From contig OZ241886.1 in assembly GCA_965203375.1 (NCBI GenBank), forward strand, positions 248,001 through 312,000: DNA of 64,000 bases, read 5' to 3'. A program made the translations under genes and the position numbers. Source of the stretch: CATQHS01 sp965203375. Its GTDB lineage: Bacteria; Actinomycetota; Acidimicrobiia; Acidimicrobiales; Aldehydirespiratoraceae. Of this stretch, positions 40,631 through 48,334 are shown in pieces. The notes beneath the pieces were generated by a model that was not told where the DNA came from, did no database searches, and saw nothing but the letters and a program-made list of their open reading frames with translations. Within the stretch, counting starts at the first letter, position 1, and each line of letters begins with the position of its first letter.

Positions 40631-41121
40631 GTCCATCTACGTGCTGGCCGTCCCGCATCCTGGGCGTCCTGGCGCGGCGATCGCTGGGCTGGGCTCCGAT
40701 GGATGAGTCGGTCTCCTTGATGGTGCTGCTGCCGGCCATGGTGCTGGCCGCGTGGCTGGTCGACTTCGCTGGCCAGACGCAGTTGGCCGCAGGCCGGTCG
40801 GCCGCGGTGGCCGAGGCCGCGGCCGGCCAGGTGCTGGATCGTCTGGTGGAAGTCGATCCCGCCCGGGTGACCGACACGGCCGCTCCGACCGCCGATGTGG
40901 TCGGGATCGTGGAGCGGAACGCGTCGACGGGCCTGATCCGGGTCTGCGATCAAACTGACTCCCGGTACCGGGTCCACACCCGGATCTTCGGGCCAAACGG
41001 CTTGGACTGGGCCGCGGGCCAGGCCCCGGCCGGGATCGAGGTGACGGTGACCTGCCCGGTGCCGGTGTCGTCGCTGTTCAACCCGGTGGTGACCCGAAGA
41101 GCCATCGCGCTGGTGCCGTGA
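40627..41121 (+). CDS. TadE-like membrane protein 2
   Basis: A 164-residue protein; a start at ATG 40699 (MDESVSLMVLLPAMVLAAWLV) would remove a 24-residue leader and places the helix at the N-terminus as usual for TadE. Then GQTQLAAGRSAAVAEAAAGQVL, the typical Ala-rich helix, and a beta-rich end. GTG 40627 overlaps the upstream stop. Confidence 0.6.
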   Translation: MSPSTCWPSRILGVLARRSLGWAPMDESVSLMVLLPAMVLAAWLVDFAGQTQLAAGRSAAVAEAAAGQVLDRLVEVDPARVTDTAAPTADVVGIVERNASTGLIRVCDQTDSRYRVHTRIFGPNGLDWAAGQAPAGIEVTVTCPVPVSSLFNPVVTRRAIALVP

Positions 41122-41177
41122 CCGATTTGTCGCCGTCGCAGCCTGTGGCGGCCGTCACCGAAAGAGGGCGGCGGTGA
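41118..41177 (+). other. coupling micro-ORF between tadE-like genes 2 and 3
   Basis: GTG 41118 overlaps the upstream stop and opens 19 codons (MTDLSPSQPVAAVTERGRR). Its stop overlaps the GTG at 41174. Both overlaps are GTGA, start-to-start 56 bp. Similarity between the two junctions is weak, unlike the other cases. Confidence 0.33.
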
Positions 41178-41524
41178 GCGTCTCGGTGCTGGTGGCGGGC
41201 CTGACTATGTCGGCGATTCTGCTGGCCCTGGCCCTAGCCGATCACAGCCAGCTCGCCGCGGCCCGGGACTTGGCCGCCGTCCGGGCCCAGTCCGCCTCCG
41301 TCGAGCTAGTGGAGGAATGCGCGGTCGGCGGCTGTCGGGCAGCCGACATCCCGACCGGTGCCCAGGTCTGCCGGACCGGCCGAGTGCTGCGAGTGACCTC
41401 GGCCGTCGGTTGGGAGCCGCGCCTGTACCGGGGCCTGACCCCGGTCACCGGCGTTCACTTGGTCGATCTGGCCCACCTCGACCCAGCCGACTTCTTCAAG
41501 GACCTGAGCCTTCCGTCCTGCTGA
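41174..41524 (+). CDS. TadE-like membrane protein 3
   Basis: A 116-residue protein with an N-terminal helix (MSVSVLVAGLTMSAILLALALADHS), the Ala-rich ARDLAAVRAQSASVELVEE stretch and a small cysteine-containing domain. It closes the Tad operon; IS remnants begin 35 bp after it. Confidence 0.6.
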   Translation: MSVSVLVAGLTMSAILLALALADHSQLAAARDLAAVRAQSASVELVEECAVGGCRAADIPTGAQVCRTGRVLRVTSAVGWEPRLYRGLTPVTGVHLVDLAHLDPADFFKDLSLPSC

Positions 41525-41558
41525 GTGGGTCAGGCGCGGAAGGTCACGGTCCGGACGC

Positions 41559-41708
41559 CGCAACGAGATCGAGCGGCCCTTCCGCTGCCTGAAGGCATAC
41601 CGCCGAGTCTTCTCACGATTCGACAAACTCGACGTGATCTACCTCGGCTTCATCACCCTCGCCCTGATAACCGAAACCCTCCGTAGTGTGAACACGCCCC
41701 AGTGCTAA
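41559..41708 (+). pseudogene. IS5-type transposase, 3' fragment only
   Basis: The last 49 codons of a DDE transposase: RNEIERPFRCLKAYRRVFSRFDKLDVIYLGF and then ALITETLRSVNTP. This matches the C-termini of IS5-family transposases, including the RNEIER catalytic-Glu motif. The rest of the element is missing and the fragment follows tadE3 directly. Confidence 0.8.
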
Positions 41709-42106
41709 TTTGCTTGAGGAGCCCCGGTGGACCATGTGCATGGGGGATGGCGCGTAATTGCTGTGGCGCAGGTCAGGGGTCCTGCCGATCTGGTGCCCGT
41801 AACGACTTAGACCGGGTTTGGTAACGACCCACCCGTGGCGTGCTGGGGTTTCGCGGTGCTGTAACGGACAGCGGTGGGGCTGGTGGGGGCGGGTCCGGTC
41901 GCGCCGCGCCGCCCGGCCGTGAGGCGAAGGGCTTTCTCCCCGCTGGTGGGCCGTCTCCGGCTGTGAGCGCCGCCGGAGGCGGACAGGGCGGCGACGGGTC
42001 GGCGGCGTGGCGCTGGCCGGCGGCGGTCAGGTCTGCGAAATCATTGGCTAGCTGGATATCGGCGGTAGGAAGGGTGGCAGCAGCCACACTTGAAGGGCTA
42101 GCCGGA
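41709..42106. other. unassigned 398-bp stretch of the accessory island
   Basis: No gene recognised on either strand; the open frames present (41840-42157 plus, 41773-42087 minus) are Gly/Pro-rich and without start signals. The short word gtaacgac occurs at 41799 and 41821 and gtaacgga at 41861. It is probably decayed mobile DNA. Confidence 0.5.
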
Positions 42107-42340
42107 TCAGGCGTTGCTGTTGGCCGCTTCGACCCTTCGGATGATCTTGGCGAGTGACTCGATGCACGGAATCAGTGTGATGATCGTTGTCTGTTCTTGG
42201 GTCATGCCTTCACCTCGCCACTCGTTGGCTATCTCCCCTATGGTCTCAAGCGTTCTTTCGACTTCTCGCAGGCTCATGCTGCTGGTCACTTCGCGTCCGG
42301 CGGGTGGGGGTGAGGCACCGATGAAAGTGCGATTACTCAT
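42107..42340 (-). CDS. small hypothetical protein, 77 aa
   Basis: No family recognised. A soluble, mostly helical sequence (SLREVERTLETIGEIANEW, ITLIPCIESLAKIIRRVEAA). AAAGGGA lies 5 bp upstream of the ATG at 42340 and GC is lower than the core genome, both favouring a real, recently acquired gene. It sits between IS remnants. Confidence 0.5.
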   Translation of the reverse strand: MSNRTFIGASPPPAGREVTSSMSLREVERTLETIGEIANEWRGEGMTQEQTTIITLIPCIESLAKIIRRVEAANSNA

Positions 42341-42582
42341 GATGTCCCTTTCTGTTGTGGTTGTTTCGCTAGGCTAGTGACGACCCGCCCTAAACCTCCG
42401 ACAACGCCATCTCCGCCGCTTCGCCCAGGCCCCGGACAGCCAGCCGCGCCCCCCCCGACCCGCCGACTCTCGGTCTGCAACCCCTTGCTGGCTTCACAGC
42501 GCCAACGAAGCGCCCTCAACCCGCCCGGCAACGCCTAAAGCCGGCCCCATCCGAATTACACACCACAATCCGCGCCACCCCC

Positions 42583-42650
42583 ATGTGCATCTCTATCGTG
42601 AGGCCGCCGCCGATGGTGTGCTGCTCGGAGTTGCGGGCACGAATTTCATA
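42583..42650 (-). pseudogene. alpha-carbonic anhydrase gene fragment
   Basis: On the minus strand this reads EIRARNSEQHTIGGGLTIEMHMG. The intact enzyme at 45 kb has EIHAHTPSEHTIDGGGFPMEMHLV. The DNA agrees closely over about 65 bp (both contain gatggtgtgct and gccgccgccg), with a 3-bp deletion. Zinc ligands are lost. It is fused directly to the IS481 remnant. Confidence 0.75.
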
Positions 42651-43313
42651 GGCGCGGGTGCGCAGGTGCGCGATGCGCCACCGGGCCAGCAGTTCGGCGA
42701 AGAGCGCCGAGCAGGAGTTGGGCCCGTTGTCGGTCATGATCGTGTCCACGGCCATGTCGTTGGACCAGAACCAGTCCTGGGCTCGGGTCCAGAACCCGGC
42801 CAGGGTGGCCGCCGTCTCGTTGTCGCGGGCTTCGACGTAGGCGACCCGGGGGTAGTCGTACACGGCGACGTGCAGGTAGGTGGGACCTTGGCGACTTTTT
42901 TGATGTCGAGGTGAACCGGCTCTCCTAGGGCCGCTCTTTCGTAGCGGCGGACCGTGCGCCCGGTGGGGCGGTCAGGCGGTTCAGCCCGTGCCGGCGCAGC
43001 ACCCGCCAGCTCGTCGAGGCTGGCACCCCGGTGCGCGCCGACAGGTACGCCGGACCGCGCTTGGTGCTGCGCCGCAGCCGGCAGATCCGCTCCTCAGTCG
43101 CCGCGTCGGTGCGACGCGGCGACCGGTTCGGCCGCGAGCTGCGATCTGTGAGGCCCGCGTCGCCGTGCTCGACCCAGCGGCTCCACCACTTGGCCACCGT
43201 GCCCCGAGACAGCCTCATCTGGCGGGTTGCCTCGGCCTGGGGCTCCCCCGCGGCCACCCTCCGGCCAGCAGCAGCTGCCCCGCGGGAGTCAAACGTGCAT
43301 TACCGTGCGACAT
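42645..43313 (-). pseudogene. IS481-family transposase remnant, frameshifted
   Basis: The N-terminus MSHGNARLTPAGQLLLAG is shifted against RVAAGEPQAEATRQMRLSRGTVAKWWSRW, the helix-turn-helix. Then EPVHLDIKKVAKVP is joined after a deletion and another frameshift to YLHVAVYDYPRVAYVEARDNETAAT and TIMTDNG. The C-terminal part, which carries the catalytic Glu, is replaced by a carbonic anhydrase fragment. It cannot make a transposase. Confidence 0.85.
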
Positions 43314-43314
43314 C

Positions 43315-43366
43315 GAGCCTCCTGTGCTCGTGGGATGTGACAACACCACACTCGCACAGGAGGCTC
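43315..43366. repeat. 13-bp inverted repeat at the IS481 end
   Basis: gagcctcctgtgc (43315-43327) and gcacaggaggctc (43354-43366) are perfect inverted repeats on either side of tgtgacaacaccaca, which looks like an IS481-type terminus. Confidence 0.7.
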
Positions 43367-43554
43367 ACCCCATCACGCTGCTACCAACCTCTGTGTCCAG
43401 TACAGCTAGGTCGGGACTCTTCTTTGAGTCCGCTAGAGTTTTGCGCCGAAATGGTCGGGCAGGTAGGGCTGGCCCCGGTGGTGAGCTAAATCAGCAGGAA
43501 AGCAAGGTCCCACCCGCAGGCCCACTACCCGACGACTATCTAGGAGGTAGTACA

Positions 43555-44265
43555 ATGAGCGGTAATCGTAAGTGGCGCAAGCGCACACGTTTACAACGTT
43601 TATTAGAAAGAGATAATTATCGGTGCGGGATACATCTTGGTGGATGTGGTGAAAGTCTGGACATAAAAGATGCCAATATAGGGCATATAATTCCCCGAGC
43701 TGTCTTGCGACGGCCTATCGGTTGCGATCAGCTCCACTTTGACAATTTAGGGTCGTCCGTACCAGATTGCAATGTTCAGCCTATGCATGAAGATTGCAAT
43801 CTAGGAATGTATTCTAGCTTTCCTCCCAACTCATTTACCTGTTATTGTAAGTGCTGCCGATGGGCTTTTCTCAACGACAATAATAAGTGGGTTAGCGAGA
43901 GAGACGTATTAATATATTTTACTAGAGAATATATACATTACTCACATGGGTATGAATCTACCTATATTCGCGTCCCGTTCAATATGGGGCAAATGGGAAT
44001 AGGGTTGAGGGATGGACGTCTCGTTGACTACGGGTATACACTAGTGACGTGCCACCGCCAATTGCGCCATGACGTTGGCCCATCTTATAAAGTTTCAAAA
44101 CAGACGGGCGGTGCATGGCTACTGGAAGACATAAAGCGATTCAACAGGTTTGCAGTCCGAAAGCCCTATCCTGACGCCCCTTCTGAAGGGGTGTGGACTC
44201 CCGATCATAAGGAAGTGGTGACCGTTGATAATCTTCTGGAAATCTTCCCCCAGCGCTTCAGCTAA
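43555..44265 (+). CDS. HNH endonuclease-like protein, low GC
   Basis: A 236-residue protein. The HNH core is near residues 18-85: RDNYRCGIHLGGCG (Cys pair), GHIIPRA (His44) and NVQPMHEDCN (Asn73, His78, Asn82), followed by CYCKCC, a likely zinc site. The rest is unassigned. The strong ribosome binding site taggagg precedes the ATG. The gene is near 45% GC in a 70% GC genome and uses A/T-ending codons, so it is recently acquired. It could be a defence, mobile or plasmid-derived nuclease; no partner methylase is seen. Confidence 0.75.
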   Translation: MSGNRKWRKRTRLQRLLERDNYRCGIHLGGCGESLDIKDANIGHIIPRAVLRRPIGCDQLHFDNLGSSVPDCNVQPMHEDCNLGMYSSFPPNSFTCYCKCCRWAFLNDNNKWVSERDVLIYFTREYIHYSHGYESTYIRVPFNMGQMGIGLRDGRLVDYGYTLVTCHRQLRHDVGPSYKVSKQTGGAWLLEDIKRFNRFAVRKPYPDAPSEGVWTPDHKEVVTVDNLLEIFPQRFS

Positions 44266-44362
44266 CTAACTGGATACCGTACTGATAGTTTTGCCGAAGA
44301 TGCTAGGTGGCACATACTTCACTATCGAGACTTGTTCAGCCCGCAATACTAGACTTTCCCTC

Positions 44363-44381
44363 TTCCCTGTGTTCTAGGGAA
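44363..44381. terminator. hairpin between the convergent HNH and lipoprotein genes
   Basis: ttccct (44363-44368) pairs with agggaa (44376-44381) over a 7-nt loop in the 140-bp gap between the two stops. No long T-run is present. Confidence 0.4.
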
Positions 44382-44405
44382 TCACAGTCGGGGTAGGAGT
44401 TCTCG

Positions 44406-44915
44406 TCATAGGTCCCCTCCCTCCAGCAGGAGGTTGCAGCTTTTGAATAGATCGGAGATCATCGCTGCTCCATCCGTAGACCACACGTATGAACTCGACT
44501 CTTCTGAGACACAGATCACCAAATCGCCATAGTATTTGCGGGAAGGATAATCAATGTGATAGATTTCAATTTGGACCACACAGCCCGAACCATCCCCAAG
44601 AGGTAAAGCACTATCAAGATCATGGGTTATGTAAAACCCTTCATTCTGCTCTTGAAGATCTCGTCGAGAATCCAGGAACGCCCAGAACACATTAGAAAGT
44701 TCACAGGCATCTAATGGCGGCTGTGTCGTTGGTGGCGGTTCTGTCGTTGGTGGCGGTTCTGTCGTTGGTGGTAGTGTCGTTGGTGGCGGTTCTGTCGTTG
44801 GTGGCGGTTCTGTCGTTGGTGTAGTTGACTCTGAATGAGCCGCACCGTTGAGCGGGCTGCTGCAGCCCATAGCAATCAATGCTGCAATCATGAAACCTGA
44901 TTTTTCATGCATCAA
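44406..44915 (-). CDS. low-GC lipoprotein with Thr/Pro repeat stalk
   Basis: No family recognised. About 168 residues: signal peptide and possible lipobox (IAMGCSS), a stalk of TTEPPP repeats (about residues 32-65), then a globular domain of about 100 residues with cysteines (DACELSNVFWAFLDSRRDLQEQ...CVVQIEIYHIDYPSRKYYGDLVICVSEE). The low GC matches the HNH gene, suggesting they arrived together. The start is ATG 44915 or 44912. Confidence 0.62.
   Translation of the reverse strand: MMHEKSGFMIAALIAMGCSSPLNGAAHSESTTPTTEPPPTTEPPPTTLPPTTEPPPTTEPPPTTQPPLDACELSNVFWAFLDSRRDLQEQNEGFYITHDLDSALPLGDGSGCVVQIEIYHIDYPSRKYYGDLVICVSEESSSYVWSTDGAAMISDLFKSCNLLLEGGDL
44715..44822 (-). repeat. 18-bp tandem repeat encoding EPPPTT
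   Basis: About five copies of ggtggcggttctgtcgtt with one shortened unit, encoding the Thr/Pro stalk of the lipoprotein. Confidence 0.9.
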
Positions 44916-44993
44916 CCTTCTTTACTTGCTCAATAAATCTTAATCTAAGAGATCGCCTAACACAACCCCGAACATCTGATTACTTGGTGAGGC

Positions 44994-45842
44994 TCAGCCG
45001 CGAAAGGTCACCGTCCGTGCGCCTAGGGGCTGCACCGAGCGGTTGTTGGCCTGGCTGCCGGTGAGGGCGGAGATCCGGTCGATCTGCTCTCGGGCCGCTT
45101 CCTGGATCTCCGACATCACCAGCCAGCGCACGCCCTCGGTGCAGGGCGGCGTGGTCAGCGAGCCCGGGTAGCTGTAGTGGGAGCGGGCCGAGGGAAGCAG
45201 ACCGCTGAGATCTAGCGGCCGGTCGGGACGGGTCTCATCGCCCGCCCGGGCGGGCACTGCGTCGATGAACTGCTGCACGGCCGGATTGGCCCGGCCCAGC
45301 CTGAACAGAACGCCGGCCGCCGCCAGCTCGCCCGCGGGCCCCCGGTGGACCAAGTGCATCTCCATCGGGAAGCCGCCGCCGTCGATGGTGTGCTCGCTCG
45401 GAGTGTGGGCGTGGATCTCGACCAGGGAGTACTCGCCGTCCCCCAGCCGGAGGCCGCTGCGGCCTTCGTGGTACTGGACCTTCACGAACAGCCCGGTGTT
45501 GGCGGTGTGGACATGTTCGCGGCGGTACATGAACGACAGCTCCCCGTCGGTACCTCCGCCACTGGCCGCCGACCCGGTGGCAATGTCAACCGGCGACTGC
45601 TCGCGGCCCTCCGCGCAGGCGGCGTAGTCGTCGGACAGCTCGCCCCAATTCTCCGGTCCGCTGTCTCCCGAGTACCCCCACGGGTCCGGGTTGTCCGTCC
45701 CGCCGCAGGCCGCCAGCAGCACCGCGCTGGCCCCGACCATCCCGAACTCGCGCTGGCTGAGGCCCTGTCCGCCTGCCCGACCAGCCGTTTTCAACGTCTC
45801 GCCTCCCTTCCGAGGGGGCCGGCTTCTAAGGAGCTTCGCCAT
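44994..45842 (-). CDS. alpha-class carbonic anhydrase lipoprotein
   Basis: A 282-residue secreted carbonic anhydrase (CO2 hydration outside the membrane). The N-terminus has a twin-arginine-free signal with lipobox VLLAACGG. The fold motifs are WGYSGDSGPENWGELSDDYAACAEGREQSPVDI, VEIHAHTPSEH with the first two zinc His, FPMEMHLVH with the third, and SLTTPPCTEGV. All ligands are present. ATG 45842 is chosen; a GTG one codon earlier is possible. A broken related copy lies 2.4 kb away beside an IS481 remnant. Confidence 0.92.
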   Translation of the reverse strand: MAKLLRSRPPRKGGETLKTAGRAGGQGLSQREFGMVGASAVLLAACGGTDNPDPWGYSGDSGPENWGELSDDYAACAEGREQSPVDIATGSAASGGGTDGELSFMYRREHVHTANTGLFVKVQYHEGRSGLRLGDGEYSLVEIHAHTPSEHTIDGGGFPMEMHLVHRGPAGELAAAGVLFRLGRANPAVQQFIDAVPARAGDETRPDRPLDLSGLLPSARSHYSYPGSLTTPPCTEGVRWLVMSEIQEAAREQIDRISALTGSQANNRSVQPLGARTVTFRG

Positions 45843-45934
45843 CACGATCTTTCGTCCCGACCTCGCCCAGTGAGCGGCGACCGTAGCAGTCGTCGGGTTC
45901 CCCTCGACCGGTACCCTCGCGTCGGATCGATGGC

Positions 45935-46915
45935 ATGAGACGGATACTCGTGACCGGCGCCGGCGGGTTCATCGGCGGGCACTTGGCCCAGCGCTTGGCC
46001 GACGCCGGCGACTGGGTGCGGGGGGTGGACATCGCCGAGCCCGCTCACCGCCCGAGCGCGGCCGCCGAGTTCTGGACTCTGGATCTGCGCGACCCCGAGA
46101 ACTGCCGCAAGGCCTTGGCCGGCGGGTTCGACGAGGTGTACCAGCTCGCCGCCGACATGGGGGGCATGGAGTTCATATCGGCGGCCGAGTGCGAGATCAT
46201 GCGCAACTCGGTTCTGGTCAACGCCAACATGGCCGAGGCGGCGGCCGCGGCCGGGGTGGGCCGGTACTTCTTCTCCTCGTCGGTGTGCGTCTACCGCGAC
46301 ATGGCCCCCGACGAAGAAGCCCTGGACGAGGACGGTGCCTACCCCGCCCTGCCCCACAACGAGTACGGCTGGGAGAAGCTCTACTCCGAGCGGCTCCTGT
46401 CGGCCTACGCCCGCCGGCACGGCATGGAGGTGCGCATCGGCCGCTTCGAGAACTGTTACGGGCCCTACGGCGCCTGGCAGGGAGGCCGCGAGAAGGCCCC
46501 GGCCGCCATCGCCCGCAAGATCGCCGAGCTGGACGGCGACGGAGCAATCGAGGTCTTCGGCGGCGGCCGCACGGTCCGCACCTTCGTGTACGTGGCCGAT
46601 CTGGTGGAAGCCGTCGTGACCCTGACCCGCTCGGCCGAGACCCGGCCGGCCAACATCGGCGCCGACGACCGGGTGGAGATCGCGGAGCTGGTGCGCACCA
46701 CCGCGGCGGTGGCGGGCAAGCGGGTGGACATCATCCCCGTCGACGGCCCGCTCGGCGTGGCGGCCCGCAACTTCAGCCACGAGCGCATCCGGGCCCTGGG
46801 CTGGACCCCCCGCTACGACTTGGCCGCGGGCATGGCCGAGACCTACCCCTGGGTCGCCGAACAGGTGGCCCGCCTCCGGTCGGGGCTGAGCGCCCATCCG
46901 GTGGGCGGCCGATAG
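45935..46915 (+). CDS. GDP-mannose 3,5-epimerase-like sugar-nucleotide epimerase
   Basis: A 326-residue extended SDR. It has the NAD motif TGAGGFIGGHLA, the LAADMGGMEFIS loop, the SSSVCVY serine and YGWEK catalytic pair, and RFENCYGPYGAWQGGREKAPAAIARK. The GGM and GxWxGGREKAPAA motifs are characteristic of GDP-mannose 3,5-epimerase, the plant vitamin C pathway enzyme also found in some bacteria, where it makes GDP-L-galactose or L-gulose for surface polymers. Substrate assignment is by motif only. No GDP-mannose genes are adjacent. Confidence 0.8.
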   Translation: MRRILVTGAGGFIGGHLAQRLADAGDWVRGVDIAEPAHRPSAAAEFWTLDLRDPENCRKALAGGFDEVYQLAADMGGMEFISAAECEIMRNSVLVNANMAEAAAAAGVGRYFFSSSVCVYRDMAPDEEALDEDGAYPALPHNEYGWEKLYSERLLSAYARRHGMEVRIGRFENCYGPYGAWQGGREKAPAAIARKIAELDGDGAIEVFGGGRTVRTFVYVADLVEAVVTLTRSAETRPANIGADDRVEIAELVRTTAAVAGKRVDIIPVDGPLGVAARNFSHERIRALGWTPRYDLAAGMAETYPWVAEQVARLRSGLSAHPVGGR

Positions 46916-46930
46916 GGCTCGGGGCGGCGA

Positions 46931-47140
46931 ATGCTGGGCGGGGCCGACTTCTTGGCCTGGATGGTGCTGGCGTTGGGCGCGGCCATGGCCGTGGGCAACG
47001 TGATCGCCCTGGTGCGGCCCCCGGCCTCCCGTCGCGACGACTCCGATCTGGAGCGGGCCCCGCTGGCCCGCAGCCTGGCGTTCATCGCCATCGGCGCCGT
47101 CGCCGCCGTCTGGGCCCTCCTCACCCTCGCAACCGGCTGA
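46931..47140 (+). CDS. small two-helix membrane protein upstream of bioB
   Basis: A 69-residue protein with two hydrophobic segments (about 5-25 and 48-68) joined by a basic loop (RPPASRRDD). No family named. A membrane protein gene also flanks the bioB-bsaP pair in Mycobacterium. The start ATG follows ggggcggcg. Confidence 0.6.
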   Translation: MLGGADFLAWMVLALGAAMAVGNVIALVRPPASRRDDSDLERAPLARSLAFIAIGAVAAVWALLTLATG

Positions 47141-47288
47141 ACCCCCAGAGCAGACTCCGGCTGGCTGTCAGCCCGGGACGACGCGAGGCTGGGCTCGGCG
47201 AACCTTGGACCGTGAAAGTCTGGTCGTTGGCCCGAAGACGCGGGAGGCCCGGCTGAAGGCTCGGGCTTCGGGCCGTAGGATTCGGGGG

Positions 47289-48287
47289 GTGACCGAGCCT
47301 GCCATCGCCGCGGCCTCGGAGGCCCTGCTCGCCCGGCGCCGCCAGCTCACCGCCGACGAGCTGGCCGGCCTGGCCGCGGTGGACGACGCATTGGTGCCAG
47401 CGCTGGCCGCGCTGGCCCATGAAGTGCGGCTGGCCTGGGCCGGTCCGACGGTGGAGGTCGAGGGCATCCTGTCGGCCAAGACCGGCGGCTGCCCCGAGGA
47501 CTGCCACTTCTGCGGCCAGTCGGCCCGGTTCGACACCGAGGTCAAGGCCACCCCGTTCCTCGACACCGGCGAGGTGCTGGCCGCGGCGGCCGAGACCGCG
47601 GCCCTGGGGGCGAGCGAGTTCTGCATCGTGCTGGCCGTCCGCGGGCCCGACGACCGCATCATGGCCCGCATCGTCGATCTCGTGCCTCAAATCGAAGCCT
47701 CCACCGGCCTGAACGTGGCGGTCAGCGCGGGCATCCTCACCCGCGGCCAGGCCCTGGAGCTGGCCGCGGCGGGGGTGCATCGCTACAACCACAACCTGGA
47801 GACCAGCCGGTCCTTCTTCCCGCAGGTGGTGACCACCCACAGCTTCGACGAGCGGGTGCGGACCTGCGGCTACGTCCGGGAGGCGGGCATGGAGCTGTGC
47901 TGCGGGGTGCTGCTGGGCATGGGCGAGACCGCCGCCCAGCGGCTGGAGCTGATAGAGCAGGTCCGGGAGGTCGGGCCGGCCGAGGTGCCGGTCAACTTCT
48001 TGAACCCCCGGCCCGGCACCCCGCTGCAGGTCCGCCGCCCGCTGGCGGCCTTGGAGGCCATCCGCTGGATCGCCCTGTTCCGGCTGGCCCTCCCCGCGGT
48101 GATCCTGCGCTACGCGGGCGGCCGGGAGATCACCCTGCGAGACCTGCAGGCCCTGGGCATGACCGCCGGCATAAACGCCCTCATCGTCGGCAACTACCTC
48201 ACCACCCTGGGCCGGGCCCCGCAGGAGGACCTCACCATGCTGGCCGACCTGCGCATGCCCATCGGGAGCCTGTCGGCCGCGGTGTGA
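47289..48287 (+). CDS. bioB: biotin synthase
   Basis: A 332-residue radical SAM enzyme that inserts sulfur into dethiobiotin. The 4Fe-4S cysteines are in GGCPEDCHFCGQS (Cys68, 72, 75). YNHNLETS and NFLNPRPGTPL are typical. GTG 47289 gives a normal length; a TTG at 47205 would add 28 basic residues. Other bio genes are not adjacent. The 3' junction sequence is triplicated before the BsaP-like gene. Confidence 0.95.
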   Translation: MTEPAIAAASEALLARRRQLTADELAGLAAVDDALVPALAALAHEVRLAWAGPTVEVEGILSAKTGGCPEDCHFCGQSARFDTEVKATPFLDTGEVLAAAAETAALGASEFCIVLAVRGPDDRIMARIVDLVPQIEASTGLNVAVSAGILTRGQALELAAAGVHRYNHNLETSRSFFPQVVTTHSFDERVRTCGYVREAGMELCCGVLLGMGETAAQRLELIEQVREVGPAEVPVNFLNPRPGTPLQVRRPLAALEAIRWIALFRLALPAVILRYAGGREITLRDLQALGMTAGINALIVGNYLTTLGRAPQEDLTMLADLRMPIGSLSAAV

Positions 48288-48334
48288 CCGGCCCGGGCGC
48301 GCTTGACGGCCTGCGGCAACCGGCCGCGGCGTGA
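48284..48334 (+). other. coupling micro-ORF between bioB and the BsaP-like gene
   Basis: GTG 48284 overlaps the bioB stop and opens 16 codons (MTGPGALDGLRQPAAA); the stop overlaps GTG 48331 as GTGA. The junction word ggccgcgg(t/c)gtga occurs three times, at 48275, 48322 and 48361. The third copy supplies another in-frame GTG (48370) to the downstream gene. Confidence 0.4.

Noticed and set aside
41840..42157. 105-codon plus-strand gene in the island
   Set aside because: Gly/Ala-rich composition with no start signal and overlap with decayed DNA.
42337..42531. 64-codon minus-strand gene
   Set aside because: Gly/Pro/Arg-rich, no ribosome binding site and no family; probably random frame in decayed DNA.
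44715..44822. Regulatory tandem repeat
   Set aside because: It lies within a coding frame and encodes whole EPPPTT units, so it is a protein stalk.
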